Assembly (NCBI RefSeq): GCF_000968535.2 | Contig: NC_016112.1 | Location: 4,588,001-4,652,000 of the forward strand | Reading direction: 5' to 3' | Source: Methylotuvimicrobium alcaliphilum 20Z | GTDB taxonomy: Bacteria > Pseudomonadota > Gammaproteobacteria > Methylococcales > Methylomonadaceae | Length of the DNA stretch: 64,000 nucleotides | Part shown: piece by piece, positions 54,405 through 63,564 of the stretch | How positions within the stretch are numbered: position 1 is the first letter of the stretch | Layout: each line of letters opens with the position of its first letter | The notes under the pieces: generated by a model | The model's database searches: none | What the model was told of the DNA's origin: nothing | What the model saw: only the letters and a program-made list of their open reading frames with translations | Position numbers and translations under genes: made by a program

Positions 54405-55315
54405 TAACGTAAACTCTGCACCGGATCTTGTACGGTGCTGCATTGAATAAAAGTCATTCGGAATTTTTTCGCAAGGTTTTCCAAATAGCGGCATCGCGCA
54501 TTGAAACGTTGCTGATAATCACTCAAACGATTCCGGTCCCGAGTATCGATGACCACATCGCGCCGGCTATCGGTCAGTCGAAAATGTCCCCCCGAAGGCA
54601 GGCTGCTTTCCAACGGATCGTAGACTTGAATCAATACGACATCGTTATGTTGGGCGAGCCGCCTTAAATGATGTTCGGCGTTGCTTTCAAGACCGCGAAA
54701 ATCGCTGATGATATAAATCAAGCTGCCGGGCCGCGCGTGTTGCGACAATCTTGCCAAACCGAGTTCGAAATTGAATTCGACCGGATGGCCTTCGCCGGTT
54801 TGCACCAGGCTGTGAAAAAACCGCAAAACCGCATGCCGGCCATGTTGCGGCTTCATCTCCATACAGGTGCTATCGGAAAAGACTTGCCCACCGATGCGGT
54901 CGCCGTGTTGCTGCGCGGTCCAAGCCAAGAGCCCGGCCAGCTTGGCGGCCTGTACCGACTTGAATACGCCCCGCGTCGCAAATTGCATTGCCATGCGTTT
55001 ATCGACCGCAATAAATACCGGCCGTTCCCGTTCTTCGCGAAACAACTTGGTATGGGTTTTTCCGGTACGGGCCGTCACTCGCCAATCGATGCTGCGAATA
55101 TCGTCTCCGGGTTGATAAAGCCGAGCTTCATCAAATTCCATACCGCGTCCCTTCGAGCGCGATACATAGCCGCCGGTTTGCCGACTGCGGATTGACCAAC
55201 GATGCAATTTAAGCGACCCAGCCGTTCGTGCCAGATCGACCAAGCTTTTCAAACTTACCGCGACTCGTTCGTCGGCAGCTGATGAGGGAGTGTCGGTTTT
55301 GTTCGATAGCATCAA
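54404..55315 (-). CDS. DUF58-family protein
   Basis: A 303-residue soluble DUF58 protein. The signature region GRGMEFDEARLYQPGDDIRSIDWRVTARTGKTHTKLFREERERP (in part) contains the conserved GDD-x-R-x-IDW. The C-terminal half has a VWA-like fold (SLIYIISDFRGLES). It usually partners MoxR. ATG overlaps the moxR stop by 4 nt. Function is inferred from context only. Confidence 0.93.
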   Translation of the reverse strand: MMLSNKTDTPSSAADERVAVSLKSLVDLARTAGSLKLHRWSIRSRQTGGYVSRSKGRGMEFDEARLYQPGDDIRSIDWRVTARTGKTHTKLFREERERPVFIAVDKRMAMQFATRGVFKSVQAAKLAGLLAWTAQQHGDRIGGQVFSDSTCMEMKPQHGRHAVLRFFHSLVQTGEGHPVEFNFELGLARLSQHARPGSLIYIISDFRGLESNAEHHLRRLAQHNDVVLIQVYDPLESSLPSGGHFRLTDSRRDVVIDTRDRNRLSDYQQRFNARCRYLENLAKKFRMTFIQCSTVQDPVQSLR

Positions 55316-56292
55316 GGAACAGCAATCCGGTTGATCAATTCGCGAATGAAATAATCGGGTGTGATGCCTTCGGCTTCAGCCTCATAGGATAGAATCAGGC
55401 GATGCCGCAAGACATCGAAAGCAATATCCTGGATATCCTCGGGGCCGACGAAATCGCGTTGCGCCAGCCATGCCTTGGCTCTCGCGCAACGGTCCAATGC
55501 AATGCTGGCTCTTGGACTTGCGCCGTATTGTAGCCACGAGGCCAAATCTTTGCCGTAGGCACCGGGATTACGGGTCGCCAAAACGATTTGCAGCAAATAA
55601 TCTTCAAGATTATCGGCCATATAAATATCCAAGACTTCCTGACGGGCTGCAAATAAATTGTGTTGCGTCAACGGTATAAAAGATTCTGTTGTACCGTTCT
55701 TAGCGTTTTTAGCTTCGTTTCTTGCGAGATGCAAAATACTTTTTTCGTGTTCGGCTTCAGGATAATCGATTTTGATATGCAATAAGAACCGGTCCAATTG
55801 CGCTTCCGGCAGGGGATAGGTGCCTTCTTGTTCAATCGGGTTTTGCGTGGCCATGACCATGAACAAGGCGGGTAGGGGATAAGTCGCGCCGCCGACGGTA
55901 ATCTGCCTTTCGGCCATCGCTTCGAGTAATGCCGCCTGCACTTTGGCCGGCGAACGATTAATCTCATCGGCCAAAATCAAATTATGAAACAAAGGCCCTT
56001 TTTGAAATTCGAATGTGCCTTGTTGAGGCCGGTAAATTTCGGTCCCGGTCAAATCGGCAGGCAATAAATCCGGCGTAAATTGCACGCGATGAAAATCGCC
56101 TTCGATACCCTTGCTGAGTACATTGATTGCCCGTGTCTTAGCTAAGCCCGGCGCGCCTTCAACAAGAATATGACCGTCGCTCAACAACGCAATCAGCATT
56201 CTTTCTATCAATACATCCTGTCCGATAATTTGCTTGCTGATAAAGCTTTTTAGCTTTTGCATCGCACTTTGATTGGTAATGTCTACGCTCAT
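55312..56292 (-). CDS. MoxR-family AAA+ ATPase
   Basis: A 326-residue MoxR ATPase. Walker A is EGAPGLAKTRAINVL, Walker B is NLILADEINRSPAKVQAALLEAM, sensor 1 lies in VMATQNPIEQEGTYPLPEAQLDRF, and the lid has GASPRASIALDRCARAKAW. It is thought to act as a chaperone with the VWA-domain proteins, aiding maturation of an envelope or metalloenzyme target. It is the first gene of the six-gene operon (moxR, DUF58, DUF4381, batA, batB/C, batD), all with 1-4 nt overlaps or short gaps. Confidence 0.95.
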   Translation of the reverse strand: MSVDITNQSAMQKLKSFISKQIIGQDVLIERMLIALLSDGHILVEGAPGLAKTRAINVLSKGIEGDFHRVQFTPDLLPADLTGTEIYRPQQGTFEFQKGPLFHNLILADEINRSPAKVQAALLEAMAERQITVGGATYPLPALFMVMATQNPIEQEGTYPLPEAQLDRFLLHIKIDYPEAEHEKSILHLARNEAKNAKNGTTESFIPLTQHNLFAARQEVLDIYMADNLEDYLLQIVLATRNPGAYGKDLASWLQYGASPRASIALDRCARAKAWLAQRDFVGPEDIQDIAFDVLRHRLILSYEAEAEGITPDYFIRELINRIAVP

Positions 56293-56666
56293 GATCCTGA
56301 ATGAATAAAATTTAAAATCCTACATTCGACAAGGCATGCAGTTAATACTTTGCCGAATTGCTTTAACAACTTTTATGCCGAAAGGTTCCCATTGTATCCG
56401 TATGAGGACTGGCATAGAAGTGCGTAACTTTGCGAACAAACGGTGAGTTTCTTGTGTATTGCTGTGTATAAATCAACCGGTCCGATTTTATCCACAAGCC
56501 CTCCACATGTTGAACCGAAGTTTACAAGCAGTTTAGTCATAGAACTAAAGTATTGATAAAAAATATTAAAAAAGGCTTATCCACAGATTTTAGCTTGACT
56601 AATAGTAATAATAATTTTAAATCTTTTAATTTGTTATGATTATAGGTAACCGATTCTTTCAAAATC
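56293..56666. other. AT-rich intergenic region with DnaA-box-like 9-mers
   Basis: It lies between divergent moxR and the POT gene. It holds two perfect TTATCCACA 9-mers (56488-56496 and 56577-56585) and, on the opposite strand, TTATACACA (56463-56471), next to A/T runs at 56550-56575 and 56598-56640. It could bind DnaA, for regulation or as an origin-like site. Confidence 0.55.
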
Positions 56667-58007
56667 ATGTCCAAATATCGTAAAAAACCCCTTAAAACAA
56701 CCGAACTGCCCTCGGGCATTCCCTTCATCATCGCCAATGAAGCCGCCGAACGGTTTAGCTACTACGGTATGCGCGCAATTTTGGTCGTTTTCATGACTCA
56801 ATATTTAGTCGATGCATCGGGACAACCCGATCTTATGTCCGAGCATGAAGCCCAAGGCTATTTTCATTTGTTCGTTTCTGCGGTTTATTTGATGCCTTTG
56901 TTCGGCGCATTACTGGCCGATAGCGTGCTCGGTAAATACCGGACCATTCTTTTTTTATCGTTTTTTTATTGTTTCGGTCATTTGACCTTGTCGATCGACG
57001 ATACCCGCTTGGGACTTTTGATCGGACAAGCGTTGATAGCGTTTGGAGCCGGCGGTATCAAACCCTGCGTGTCTTCACACTTGGGCGATCAATTCGGTAA
57101 TACGAACCGCCACTTGATGACAAAAGTCTTCGGTTGGTTTTATTTTTCGATTAATCTCGGCGCTTTTGCCGCGATGCTGTTGATTCCCTGGCTACTGCAT
57201 AACTATGGTTCGTCGCTTGCTTTCGGCGTACCCGGAATATTGATGTTGTTGGCCACAATAATTTTTTGGGCGGGACGTTATCGTTTTGTACATATTGATC
57301 CGGCCGGCATGGGCTTTATCAAGGAAATGCTTGGCTATGACGGATTGAAGATCCTTGGCAAATTGACCTCAATCTATATATTTATCGCGATTTTCTGGGC
57401 TCTATTCGAACAGATTGGCTCATCATGGGTTTTACAGGCACAAAAAATGGATAGAGTCATATTCGGTATCGAGATATTACCGTCACAGATTCAGGCAGCT
57501 AACCCTTTGCTGATCATGATCTTGGTGCCTTGTTTTTCCTATGGCTTGTACCCATTCTTGAATCGTTATTTCGACTTGACTCCCTTGAGAAAAATCGCGA
57601 TCGGCTTGTTTTTAACCGTCTTCGCATTTGCGATACCGTCGGTAATTCAAGTGCAATTGGATGAGGGGCTAACGCCGCATATAGGTTGGCAGTTATTGGC
57701 GTATTTGTTATTGACCGCGGCCGAAGTCATGGTTTCGATCACTTGTCTGGAATTTTCCTATACGCAGGCGCCGAAATCGATGAAATCCTTTATCATGGCT
57801 TATTATTTCGTGTTTATCGCCGCCGGTAATTTATTGACCAGTGCAGTCAATTTTTTAATGATGAGTTCGGATGATTCCAACCAATTATCAGGCAGTGCTT
57901 ATTTTTGGTTTTTCACCGGACTGATGTTGATTACTGCATTACTATTTTTAGTCGTAAGCCGGAACTATCGAGAACAAACTTTTTTACAGGATGAGCAAAG
58001 CATTTAA
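56667..58007 (+). CDS. POT/PTR-family proton-dependent oligopeptide transporter
   Basis: A 446-residue MFS transporter of the POT family. The TM1 signature ExxERFxYYG is present as EAAERFSYYG. The second signature appears in GQALIAFGAGGIKPCVSSHLGDQFG. About twelve helices are visible, the last being YFWFFTGLMLITALLFLVV. It would import di- or tripeptides with protons; the related substrate spectrum in bacteria is broad. It is slightly shorter than E. coli DtpA (500), which has two extra helices. It is a single-gene unit. Confidence 0.93.
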   Translation: MSKYRKKPLKTTELPSGIPFIIANEAAERFSYYGMRAILVVFMTQYLVDASGQPDLMSEHEAQGYFHLFVSAVYLMPLFGALLADSVLGKYRTILFLSFFYCFGHLTLSIDDTRLGLLIGQALIAFGAGGIKPCVSSHLGDQFGNTNRHLMTKVFGWFYFSINLGAFAAMLLIPWLLHNYGSSLAFGVPGILMLLATIIFWAGRYRFVHIDPAGMGFIKEMLGYDGLKILGKLTSIYIFIAIFWALFEQIGSSWVLQAQKMDRVIFGIEILPSQIQAANPLLIMILVPCFSYGLYPFLNRYFDLTPLRKIAIGLFLTVFAFAIPSVIQVQLDEGLTPHIGWQLLAYLLLTAAEVMVSITCLEFSYTQAPKSMKSFIMAYYFVFIAAGNLLTSAVNFLMMSSDDSNQLSGSAYFWFFTGLMLITALLFLVVSRNYREQTFLQDEQSI

Positions 58008-58108
58008 GAGTGACTTATAATTAACATATATTTTCACTGATGAATTGCTTTCATTCGATTTGCTGCGGCTATGTGATTGTCAGGTAATAACAATACGACG
58101 AGAATACC

Positions 58109-58684
58109 ATGATGCGACTTACAATTTTTATACTGGCTATTTCGGTCTCAACTATCGCTCACGCCGATGCTTTTAAATGTGTCGATTCCTTGGGGAAAAC
58201 CATTTATCAAGCCAAGCCTTGCGATGAAAATCACCAAAGTGTCCAGATCAATTTTAAAACCGGCGGAGCGATTGATAAAAGCGAACAACTAAAGAGGCAA
58301 GCTCAGCAACGTGAATTGCAAAAACAACAGGAACTAACCGAACAGCAATTACAGCAAAAACAAGAGCAATTCTTAGCGAATGCCAAAGAAGAAACCGAAA
58401 TTAATCAAACCTTAATTAAAAATAATCCGGTTCAATTTACCGCTTATGCCATTCCGCCTTACGAATACGACAAATTAAAGCCCTTGGTACAAAGCTTTCA
58501 ATCGCGTCTCCCGGAAATTGAGCGTATGAGAAGATTGGCCGCACAAAAACAACTGGCATCGGGACGCTGCGATCGTGTCGAATCCTCGGAGCTGAATGTT
58601 AGAAGTACTCTGGAAAACTTGGTTTTTTTGGTGGATTGTAGTAACGGCGAATCGGCTTATTTTAATGAAACCGAACTCCAATAA
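58109..58684 (+). CDS. DUF4124-domain exported protein
   Basis: A 191-residue protein with a signal peptide (MMRLTIFILAISVSTIAHA) and a DUF4124-like domain at the mature N-terminus (DAFKCVDSLGKTIYQAKPCDENHQSV). A Gln-rich coiled coil follows (about 65-105). The C-terminal domain has two Cys (GRCDRVESSELN; LVDCSNGES) that could form a disulfide in the periplasm. Function unknown. It lies 6 nt upstream of the SDR gene, so they are probably co-transcribed. Confidence 0.88.
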   Translation: MMRLTIFILAISVSTIAHADAFKCVDSLGKTIYQAKPCDENHQSVQINFKTGGAIDKSEQLKRQAQQRELQKQQELTEQQLQQKQEQFLANAKEETEINQTLIKNNPVQFTAYAIPPYEYDKLKPLVQSFQSRLPEIERMRRLAAQKQLASGRCDRVESSELNVRSTLENLVFLVDCSNGESAYFNETELQ

Positions 58685-58689
58685 TCTTA

Positions 58690-59520
58690 ATGTCTAACAG
58701 TAAAATAATTTTAATCACCGGTTGTTCGTCCGGAATCGGTTATACGACAGCGCACATACTCAAACAACGAGGTCATCGTGTTATTGCTTCGGCTAGGCAA
58801 CAACACGATGTCGACCGACTCAGAGAGGAAGGCTTTGAAACGATAAAGCTCGATCTTGCCGATAGCGCGTCGATTCGACAAGCCGTTTCCGAAATGTTGA
58901 TCATGACCGAAGGTAGAATCGATGCATTGTTCAATAATGGCGCCTTCGGCCAACCGGGCGCGGTCGAAGATTTAAGTCGTGATGTATTACGGTTTCAATT
59001 CGAAACTAATTTTTTCGGCACGCACGAACTGACCAATTTACTCATTCCGATCATGCGCCGACAAGGGCAGGGCAGAATTATTTATAATAGCTCGGTATTG
59101 GGATTTGTCGCCATGACTTACCGGGGCGCATATAACGCCAGTAAATTTGCTTTGGAAGGTTTAGCCGATACGTTACGACTGGAGCTTAAAGGTACCGGAA
59201 TTGATTTATCGATCATTGAACCCGGACCGATACTGAGCGATTTTCGTAAAAACGCCTTCGCGCTTTTCAAAAAAAACATCGACCCAAGCAATAGTTTTCA
59301 TAAGGATCGCTATGCTGCAATGGAAACCCGCTTGCAAAAAGAAGGGCCTGCCGTACCTTTTACATTGCCGCCAGAAGCCGTAGCCGAAAAGGTAATTCAT
59401 GCTTTGGAATCGAAACGACCCAAAATCCGTTATTACGTGACTTTTCCTACTTATTTATTTGGTTATCTCAAACGTATTTTACCGATGTCCTGGCTCGATA
59501 CTCTGCTACTTAAAGTTTGA
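58690..59520 (+). CDS. Short-chain dehydrogenase/reductase
   Basis: A 276-residue classical SDR. The cofactor motif is TGCSSGIG (residues 10-17), NNGAFGQPG corresponds to NNAG, and the catalytic Ser and YNASK lie in IIYNSSVLGFVAMTYRGAYNASKFALEG (in part). It has a C-terminal hydrophobic segment (YYVTFPTYLFGYLKRILP). It resembles YbbO/retinol-dehydrogenase-like SDRs; the substrate is unknown. Its stop overlaps the next start. Confidence 0.93.
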   Translation: MSNSKIILITGCSSGIGYTTAHILKQRGHRVIASARQQHDVDRLREEGFETIKLDLADSASIRQAVSEMLIMTEGRIDALFNNGAFGQPGAVEDLSRDVLRFQFETNFFGTHELTNLLIPIMRRQGQGRIIYNSSVLGFVAMTYRGAYNASKFALEGLADTLRLELKGTGIDLSIIEPGPILSDFRKNAFALFKKNIDPSNSFHKDRYAAMETRLQKEGPAVPFTLPPEAVAEKVIHALESKRPKIRYYVTFPTYLFGYLKRILPMSWLDTLLLKV

Positions 59521-59714
59521 TGTTTAGCGATTTAGAAGAATTGTCGATTCAATGTCCTTACTGCGGCGAAACGATTTCATTATTGTTGGATATCCCTTCC
59601 GGTTCACAAAGTTATTACGAAGACTGCTCGGTTTGCTGCTCTCCTATTTACGTGCAAATCGAAGTCGATGATAACGGTCAAGCACATGTTGCTTGCAAAC
59701 GCGACGAGGATTGA
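59520..59714 (+). CDS. CPXCG-motif cysteine-rich protein
   Basis: A 64-residue small protein with IQCPYCGETISLLLD and DCSVCCSPIYVQIE, two Cys pairs forming a zinc-ribbon-like knuckle, matching the CPXCG-motif family. Its ATG overlaps the SDR stop (TGATG). A TTG codon 3 nt upstream is in frame but less likely. Function unknown. Confidence 0.9.
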   Translation: MFSDLEELSIQCPYCGETISLLLDIPSGSQSYYEDCSVCCSPIYVQIEVDDNGQAHVACKRDED

Positions 59715-59815
59715 ACCTATAACGTAATCATATTCGATAAACTTTCTAAGCCAAGCATCAGCATTACCCTACAATTATACTTGGTTGAATTGATACGCTT
59801 TGTTTTAATTTGAGT

Positions 59816-59843
59816 TTGATATTGCGGCAATCTACGTTAGAAT
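59816..59843 (+). promoter_or_regulatory. Sigma-70-like promoter of the small exported protein gene
   Basis: -35 TTGATA (59816-59821), 16-nt spacer and -10 TAGAAT (59838-59843), about 90 bp before the start codon. Confidence 0.6.
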
Positions 59844-59930
59844 AGCCAGCGCTAAGTAGCTTTAATTTGATGGAATTTCTGCTGCATTGCTGAATAATAG
59901 TTACTATGACAACATGAGGACAAGTTAGAC

Positions 59931-60317
59931 ATGAAATTTTTAAGAAAGGTATTGTTATCTCTGGCTATTGCTAGCTCTATGGGCGCTTTTGCTACCCCTG
60001 TAATGGCTGAAAGCGATCCAGGCAGAATTTCATATGAGCCTGCAGAAGCAATCAAATTGACTTCCGAAAAAATTCAAGCTGCGATCGACGCAGTTGCAGC
60101 CGGTTCTTCGGCCGATGAAGTGGCTGCTTTAGTCAAAGAAGCTCTGGATATGAGCAAAGAAATTAATGCCAATGACAAGGTTGACGTTGCTCGTGCACGC
60201 GCGAATCGTCCACTGAAAAAAGCTCGCAGTGCCTCTAGAAAAGGATCTTTGGATGGTGTCGATGAAGCTCTGCAAAGCGCTTTGAAAAAGTATAGCGAAT
60301 TACCTGGCTTAATTTAA
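59931..60317 (+). CDS. Small exported helical protein, 128 aa
   Basis: A 128-residue protein with a signal peptide (MKFLRKVLLSLAIASSMGAF to VMA-ES) and a mature domain that appears all-helical and charged (AIKLTSEKIQAAIDAVAAGS, EVAALVKEALDMSKEINAND, GVDEALQSALKKYSEL). A short basic stretch (RARANRPLKKARSASRKGS) lies in the middle. No family recognised; a periplasmic protein is likely. GAGGA lies about 10 nt upstream. It has its own promoter and terminator. Confidence 0.85.
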   Translation: MKFLRKVLLSLAIASSMGAFATPVMAESDPGRISYEPAEAIKLTSEKIQAAIDAVAAGSSADEVAALVKEALDMSKEINANDKVDVARARANRPLKKARSASRKGSLDGVDEALQSALKKYSELPGLI

Positions 60318-60341
60318 TTATTTAAATTATTAGCTGTATAG

Positions 60342-60367
60342 AAAGGGCGCTTTTAGCGCCCTTTTTT
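60342..60367 (+). terminator. Rho-independent terminator of the small exported protein gene
   Basis: Stem AAAGGGCGC (60342-60350), loop TTTTA, GCGCCCTTT, then a T run. It lies 25 nt after the stop. Confidence 0.9.
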
Positions 60368-60511
60368 ATGACTTGAATTCAAGATTTAATTAATCACCGA
60401 TGGTGTCTATCTGGTGAAATTGGCTGAAGCTTTCTTATTAATGATTTGAACGGATAAAGACCTTAAATGCCGCTGTTTGTAGACATCAGCGTCTAAATTA
60501 AAATGTTGAAA

Positions 60512-60534
60512 TGGCGGAGGGAGAGGGATTCGAA
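60512..60534 (-). other. tRNA-Ser-like 3' end: attachment-site candidate of a prophage/island
   Basis: Read on the minus strand, the 23 nt parse as T-loop TTCGAAT, T-stem CCCTC, acceptor strand TCCCTCC, discriminator G and CCA, exactly a tRNA 3' end. G73 and this acceptor fit tRNA-Ser. The rest of the tRNA is missing on the right-hand side, where phage genes begin. This is the short direct repeat expected at one end of an element integrated in a tRNA gene; the intact gene should lie beyond 64000. Confidence 0.8.
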
Positions 60535-60855
60535 TAATAAGTTATTTTAAATATAAAACAGTATATTACAGACTTTAACAAAGCAATATACCGTTGCTTA
60601 TACCGTCTATTAAAAATGCCGAACATGTTCGGCATCTGCGTATCTGTCAGCTTAACGCACAATGCACACCTCATGTGGCGCATCACACACCTAGACAATA
60701 ACGGTTCAGGGCAAAATTTTATTGTTCACGATTAGCGAATAATCAAAACGCTAGCATGATTTCGTGCCAACTTGCCGAAAGCCACGAATAACAAGGCTTA
60801 CAGCTAGGCATAAATGTTGATATGGGTATCGTTTCCATTAATGAAACAATAATTG
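60535..60855. other. Island-end non-coding region
   Basis: AT-rich, with the phage terminator at 60609-60635. It also carries a short sequence (GGCATAAATGTTGATAT near 60808) that recurs at about 63545 next to the endonuclease gene end. No gene is supported. Confidence 0.55.
60609..60635 (-). terminator. Terminator of the phage gene block
   Basis: A perfect 20-bp palindrome, arms ATGCCGAACA/TGTTCGGCAT (60616-60635), followed on the minus strand by TTTTTA. It would end transcription coming from the tape-measure operon. Confidence 0.75.
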
Positions 60856-61011
60856 CTAAGTTTGTTTGTTGTCCGATTTTCGCCGGCGACGCCCATGCAG
60901 CGGATCGAACCCAATTAAGTTCGGCATCGCGGCGCGCGCGGTGCCAATGCTGGTTTTCATTTGCTTGACCGTTGCTTGATCGTTCCCCATCGCGCGCGCG
61001 ATTAAATTCAT
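60856..61011 (-). CDS. Small phage protein whose C-terminus duplicates the endonuclease tail
   Basis: A 51-residue frame starting MNLIARAMGNDQATVKQ. Its ATG overlaps the tape-measure stop (TAATG), suggesting translational coupling. The last 17 residues, FDPLHGRRRRKSDNKQT, are identical to the C-terminus of the AP2/HNH endonuclease encoded at 63565 onward, and the DNA is nearly identical through the stop codon. The first 33 residues are unrelated to it. It may be the remnant of a phage tail gene whose 3' end was replaced by the endonuclease tail. I cannot assign a function. Confidence 0.65.
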   Translation of the reverse strand: MNLIARAMGNDQATVKQMKTSIGTARAAMPNLIGFDPLHGRRRRKSDNKQT

Positions 61012-63485
61012 TATTGCATTACGCGACTGGCACGCTCGAGTTCTCGAAGCATTTCGCGGGTTTGTTCGTTGTCGTCGAATTGTCCGGATATTTTTTGATT
61101 GCCGAGTTTCAAATCAAGCGTGATCGTTTCTCTCGCGCGTGTCTCCACGCTCATTTTCTGCGTGTTTTCTGGTAGACCGGACGCTAATTTCTGTATTCTG
61201 TCCTCTAGCGTAAATTCGCTGCTCTTTATTCCGATGCCGGTTTTTATAGCTCTAAAAACTTCTTGATTGTATTGCGCAATGATTTTGTTGATATCGCGGC
61301 CTGCAGCCTCTAGCTGATCGATTGCGTCTTTAGTTTCAGCGCTAAACTGATATGAGAATCCAGCGCGTGTCTGCTTATTCTCATGCGGGACATTCATGAC
61401 CGATTGCATGTCGGCTTGCTGCTGAGCCATGCTCATGTAAGCCATTTCGAGTTTGGATAGCGATTGCGCATGCTGGTTGGCGCCGTCTCTTCCTTTATTA
61501 TGGAAATCATCCAGTGCATTGGTCGCGGTAATGATCGCGCGGCCGGTTTCATCGTAAGCGATCTTGACGCCGTATTGTGCCGCTTCGTGTTGCAGCGCGG
61601 CCGGGACCACGCCGTTATTCGCATCGATGACGGTTTTCGCGTATGACGTGAACGAGCGTTGTAGGTCTTCGGTAGTCGCAATGCCGCTGGATCTTATTTT
61701 CTCGAATGCCGCTTTTGCTTTGTCCGCTGCTGCCTGCAATTGAGCGGCGGATTCTACTCCAAGGTCTGAAAATGCGCGTCGAATCTCTTCGGTTTCGATG
61801 TTTTTTAGCGCCTGATTTAGCTCGTCGGTTTTATTGATCCCCGCGTCAAAAGCGTCGATTAATGCTTGTTTAAATGCAGACAAATCGGTGTCTCTGAGTT
61901 TTTTTAGTCCTTCAGTTACCGACGTAACCGACTCGTCAGTCCCATCGGACCAAGCCCTAAATTTTTGCAGCGTTATCTCAGCCTCGTTGCCTATTTTCGT
62001 TAATTCGCCGACGGTTTTACCGGATTCACCAACAAATTCAGCCTGGCTAACGGTCGCTGCAAGCACTTCTGCATTGTAATCGCGTAATTTTTGCGCCGCC
62101 GCTGCGATATATCCCTGCTGCTCATCAAAAACGATCGATCCATCTTTAACTGCCGCGTCTAAGCCGGCCATGCTCGTGATAGTTATGCCTGTGGCAGCAG
62201 ACAATTCCTTGAAACGATCTTGAAGACGTTGGGAGCTGTCTGCTGCGCTAGATTCGGCGTCGGCTAATTTTTCCTTTGCGGTAACCAACTGCAATATTTT
62301 CCCACCAACATCGATAATCGAGGCGGCTAATGCCGCATAAGGGATCGCTTTAATTGCCAAACCTAGCCTAGATGCAGCGGCCGCCGCTGCGGTATTGGCT
62401 GCTGCCGATGCACTGGTCGCTACTGAATAAGCGGCAGTCGCCGACGCACCCGATAAAAACGCTTTCGTCGTCGTAACGACAGCAGTTGCGACATTTTTGA
62501 ACCCGGCGATATATTCGCCGAATTTCAGCATCAACCAAACTTTTGCTAAATTTGTTATAGCCCCGGCGTATTCTTGAATAAACTGGACGGTGCCATTGAA
62601 TGTGGCGGTAGATGCCTCTGCAAATCCTCGCAAGCTGTTGATCAATGTATCGAAATCTATTTTTTCGACGAATGATAAAAATGCATCACCGGCATTTTTT
62701 AACGCCGATGCTAGCAATTCACTGAATCGTGTGATTGCTCCGGAGTCCGAAAGTCTTTGAATAAAATTCGCAAACCGCGTGTTTAAATCAGTCAGTACCG
62801 GGATTATTGCGCCCCCGATTTTTTCGCGAACGTCGGTGAAGCGTTTGGACACTAAATCCAGCGCCCCGGCCAAGCCTTTGCCCGCCGCTTCGGCGACACC
62901 GCCGACTTGCCCGGACACCGCTTCGAGAATAACGCCCTGCGCCTCGGCTTGCCGGCCAGTCTCGACGAGTGATTTGATCAGCTCTTTTTGCTGGTCGGTA
63001 AATGTGACGCCCGAACGGCTCAGAGCCGTTAGCCCTTTAACGGGATCTTCCAGCGCTTTGCCGAGCTGCACCGCGTTTGTTTCTACCGAACCGAAACCAG
63101 CCTCAGCCAAGTCCAACGCTAGCATCAAGGTCGTTTCAAACGCGTCTTTACCGACTTTTTTGAAGGTCAGAAGCTCATTAGCCGCGTCCCGAATTTCCTC
63201 AGCATTGCCGTTCGTCGCCTCGTCGAGCCGCTTCGACATTTCGACGATTTCATCGGCTGTAAGCCCGGCCGCTCCGCCGGTGGCTTTGATGGTCTGATCG
63301 AGCTTGAGGTATTGTGTTTCGAGGTTTTTAGCGTCCTCGATCGAGGCCGATAGAAATTTACCCGAGAAAAAGCCGGCTATCGCGGTAGCGATCTTGCCGG
63401 CATTGTTTTTTATCGAGTCCAGAACAGAAGATGCTTTATCCTCCGCATTAATTCTAATTTTGAGTGCAAGATCTCGAACAGACAT
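61011..63485 (-). CDS. Phage tail length tape-measure protein
   Basis: An 824-residue protein with the features of tape-measure proteins of long-tailed phages. The N-terminal start is MSVRDLALKIRINAEDKASS. A conserved central block follows (LTADEIVEMSKRLDEATNG, ANELLTFKKVGKDAFETTL, AVQLGKALEDPVKGLTALSRSG). Ala-rich hydrophobic helices lie around residues 310-410 (AASRLGLAIKAIPYAALAAS) and a helical C-terminus ends the protein. AAGGAAA precedes the ATG. It sets tail length and helps DNA delivery. The gene is intact, but distal-tail genes that normally follow are absent: only one small frame lies between it and the island end. Confidence 0.92.
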   Translation of the reverse strand: MSVRDLALKIRINAEDKASSVLDSIKNNAGKIATAIAGFFSGKFLSASIEDAKNLETQYLKLDQTIKATGGAAGLTADEIVEMSKRLDEATNGNAEEIRDAANELLTFKKVGKDAFETTLMLALDLAEAGFGSVETNAVQLGKALEDPVKGLTALSRSGVTFTDQQKELIKSLVETGRQAEAQGVILEAVSGQVGGVAEAAGKGLAGALDLVSKRFTDVREKIGGAIIPVLTDLNTRFANFIQRLSDSGAITRFSELLASALKNAGDAFLSFVEKIDFDTLINSLRGFAEASTATFNGTVQFIQEYAGAITNLAKVWLMLKFGEYIAGFKNVATAVVTTTKAFLSGASATAAYSVATSASAAANTAAAAAASRLGLAIKAIPYAALAASIIDVGGKILQLVTAKEKLADAESSAADSSQRLQDRFKELSAATGITITSMAGLDAAVKDGSIVFDEQQGYIAAAAQKLRDYNAEVLAATVSQAEFVGESGKTVGELTKIGNEAEITLQKFRAWSDGTDESVTSVTEGLKKLRDTDLSAFKQALIDAFDAGINKTDELNQALKNIETEEIRRAFSDLGVESAAQLQAAADKAKAAFEKIRSSGIATTEDLQRSFTSYAKTVIDANNGVVPAALQHEAAQYGVKIAYDETGRAIITATNALDDFHNKGRDGANQHAQSLSKLEMAYMSMAQQQADMQSVMNVPHENKQTRAGFSYQFSAETKDAIDQLEAAGRDINKIIAQYNQEVFRAIKTGIGIKSSEFTLEDRIQKLASGLPENTQKMSVETRARETITLDLKLGNQKISGQFDDNEQTREMLRELERASRVMQ

Positions 63486-63564
63486 TTTTTTTCCTTTATG
63501 TAAAAATTTTATTTAATGAATTGGCCTTTATGCCGCTTGATCTGGGCATAAATTTTGATATAGG

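Noticed and set aside
60512-60534. Complete tRNA gene
   Set aside because: Only the 3' 23 nt are present; no D-arm, anticodon arm or 5' acceptor strand follows in the expected position.
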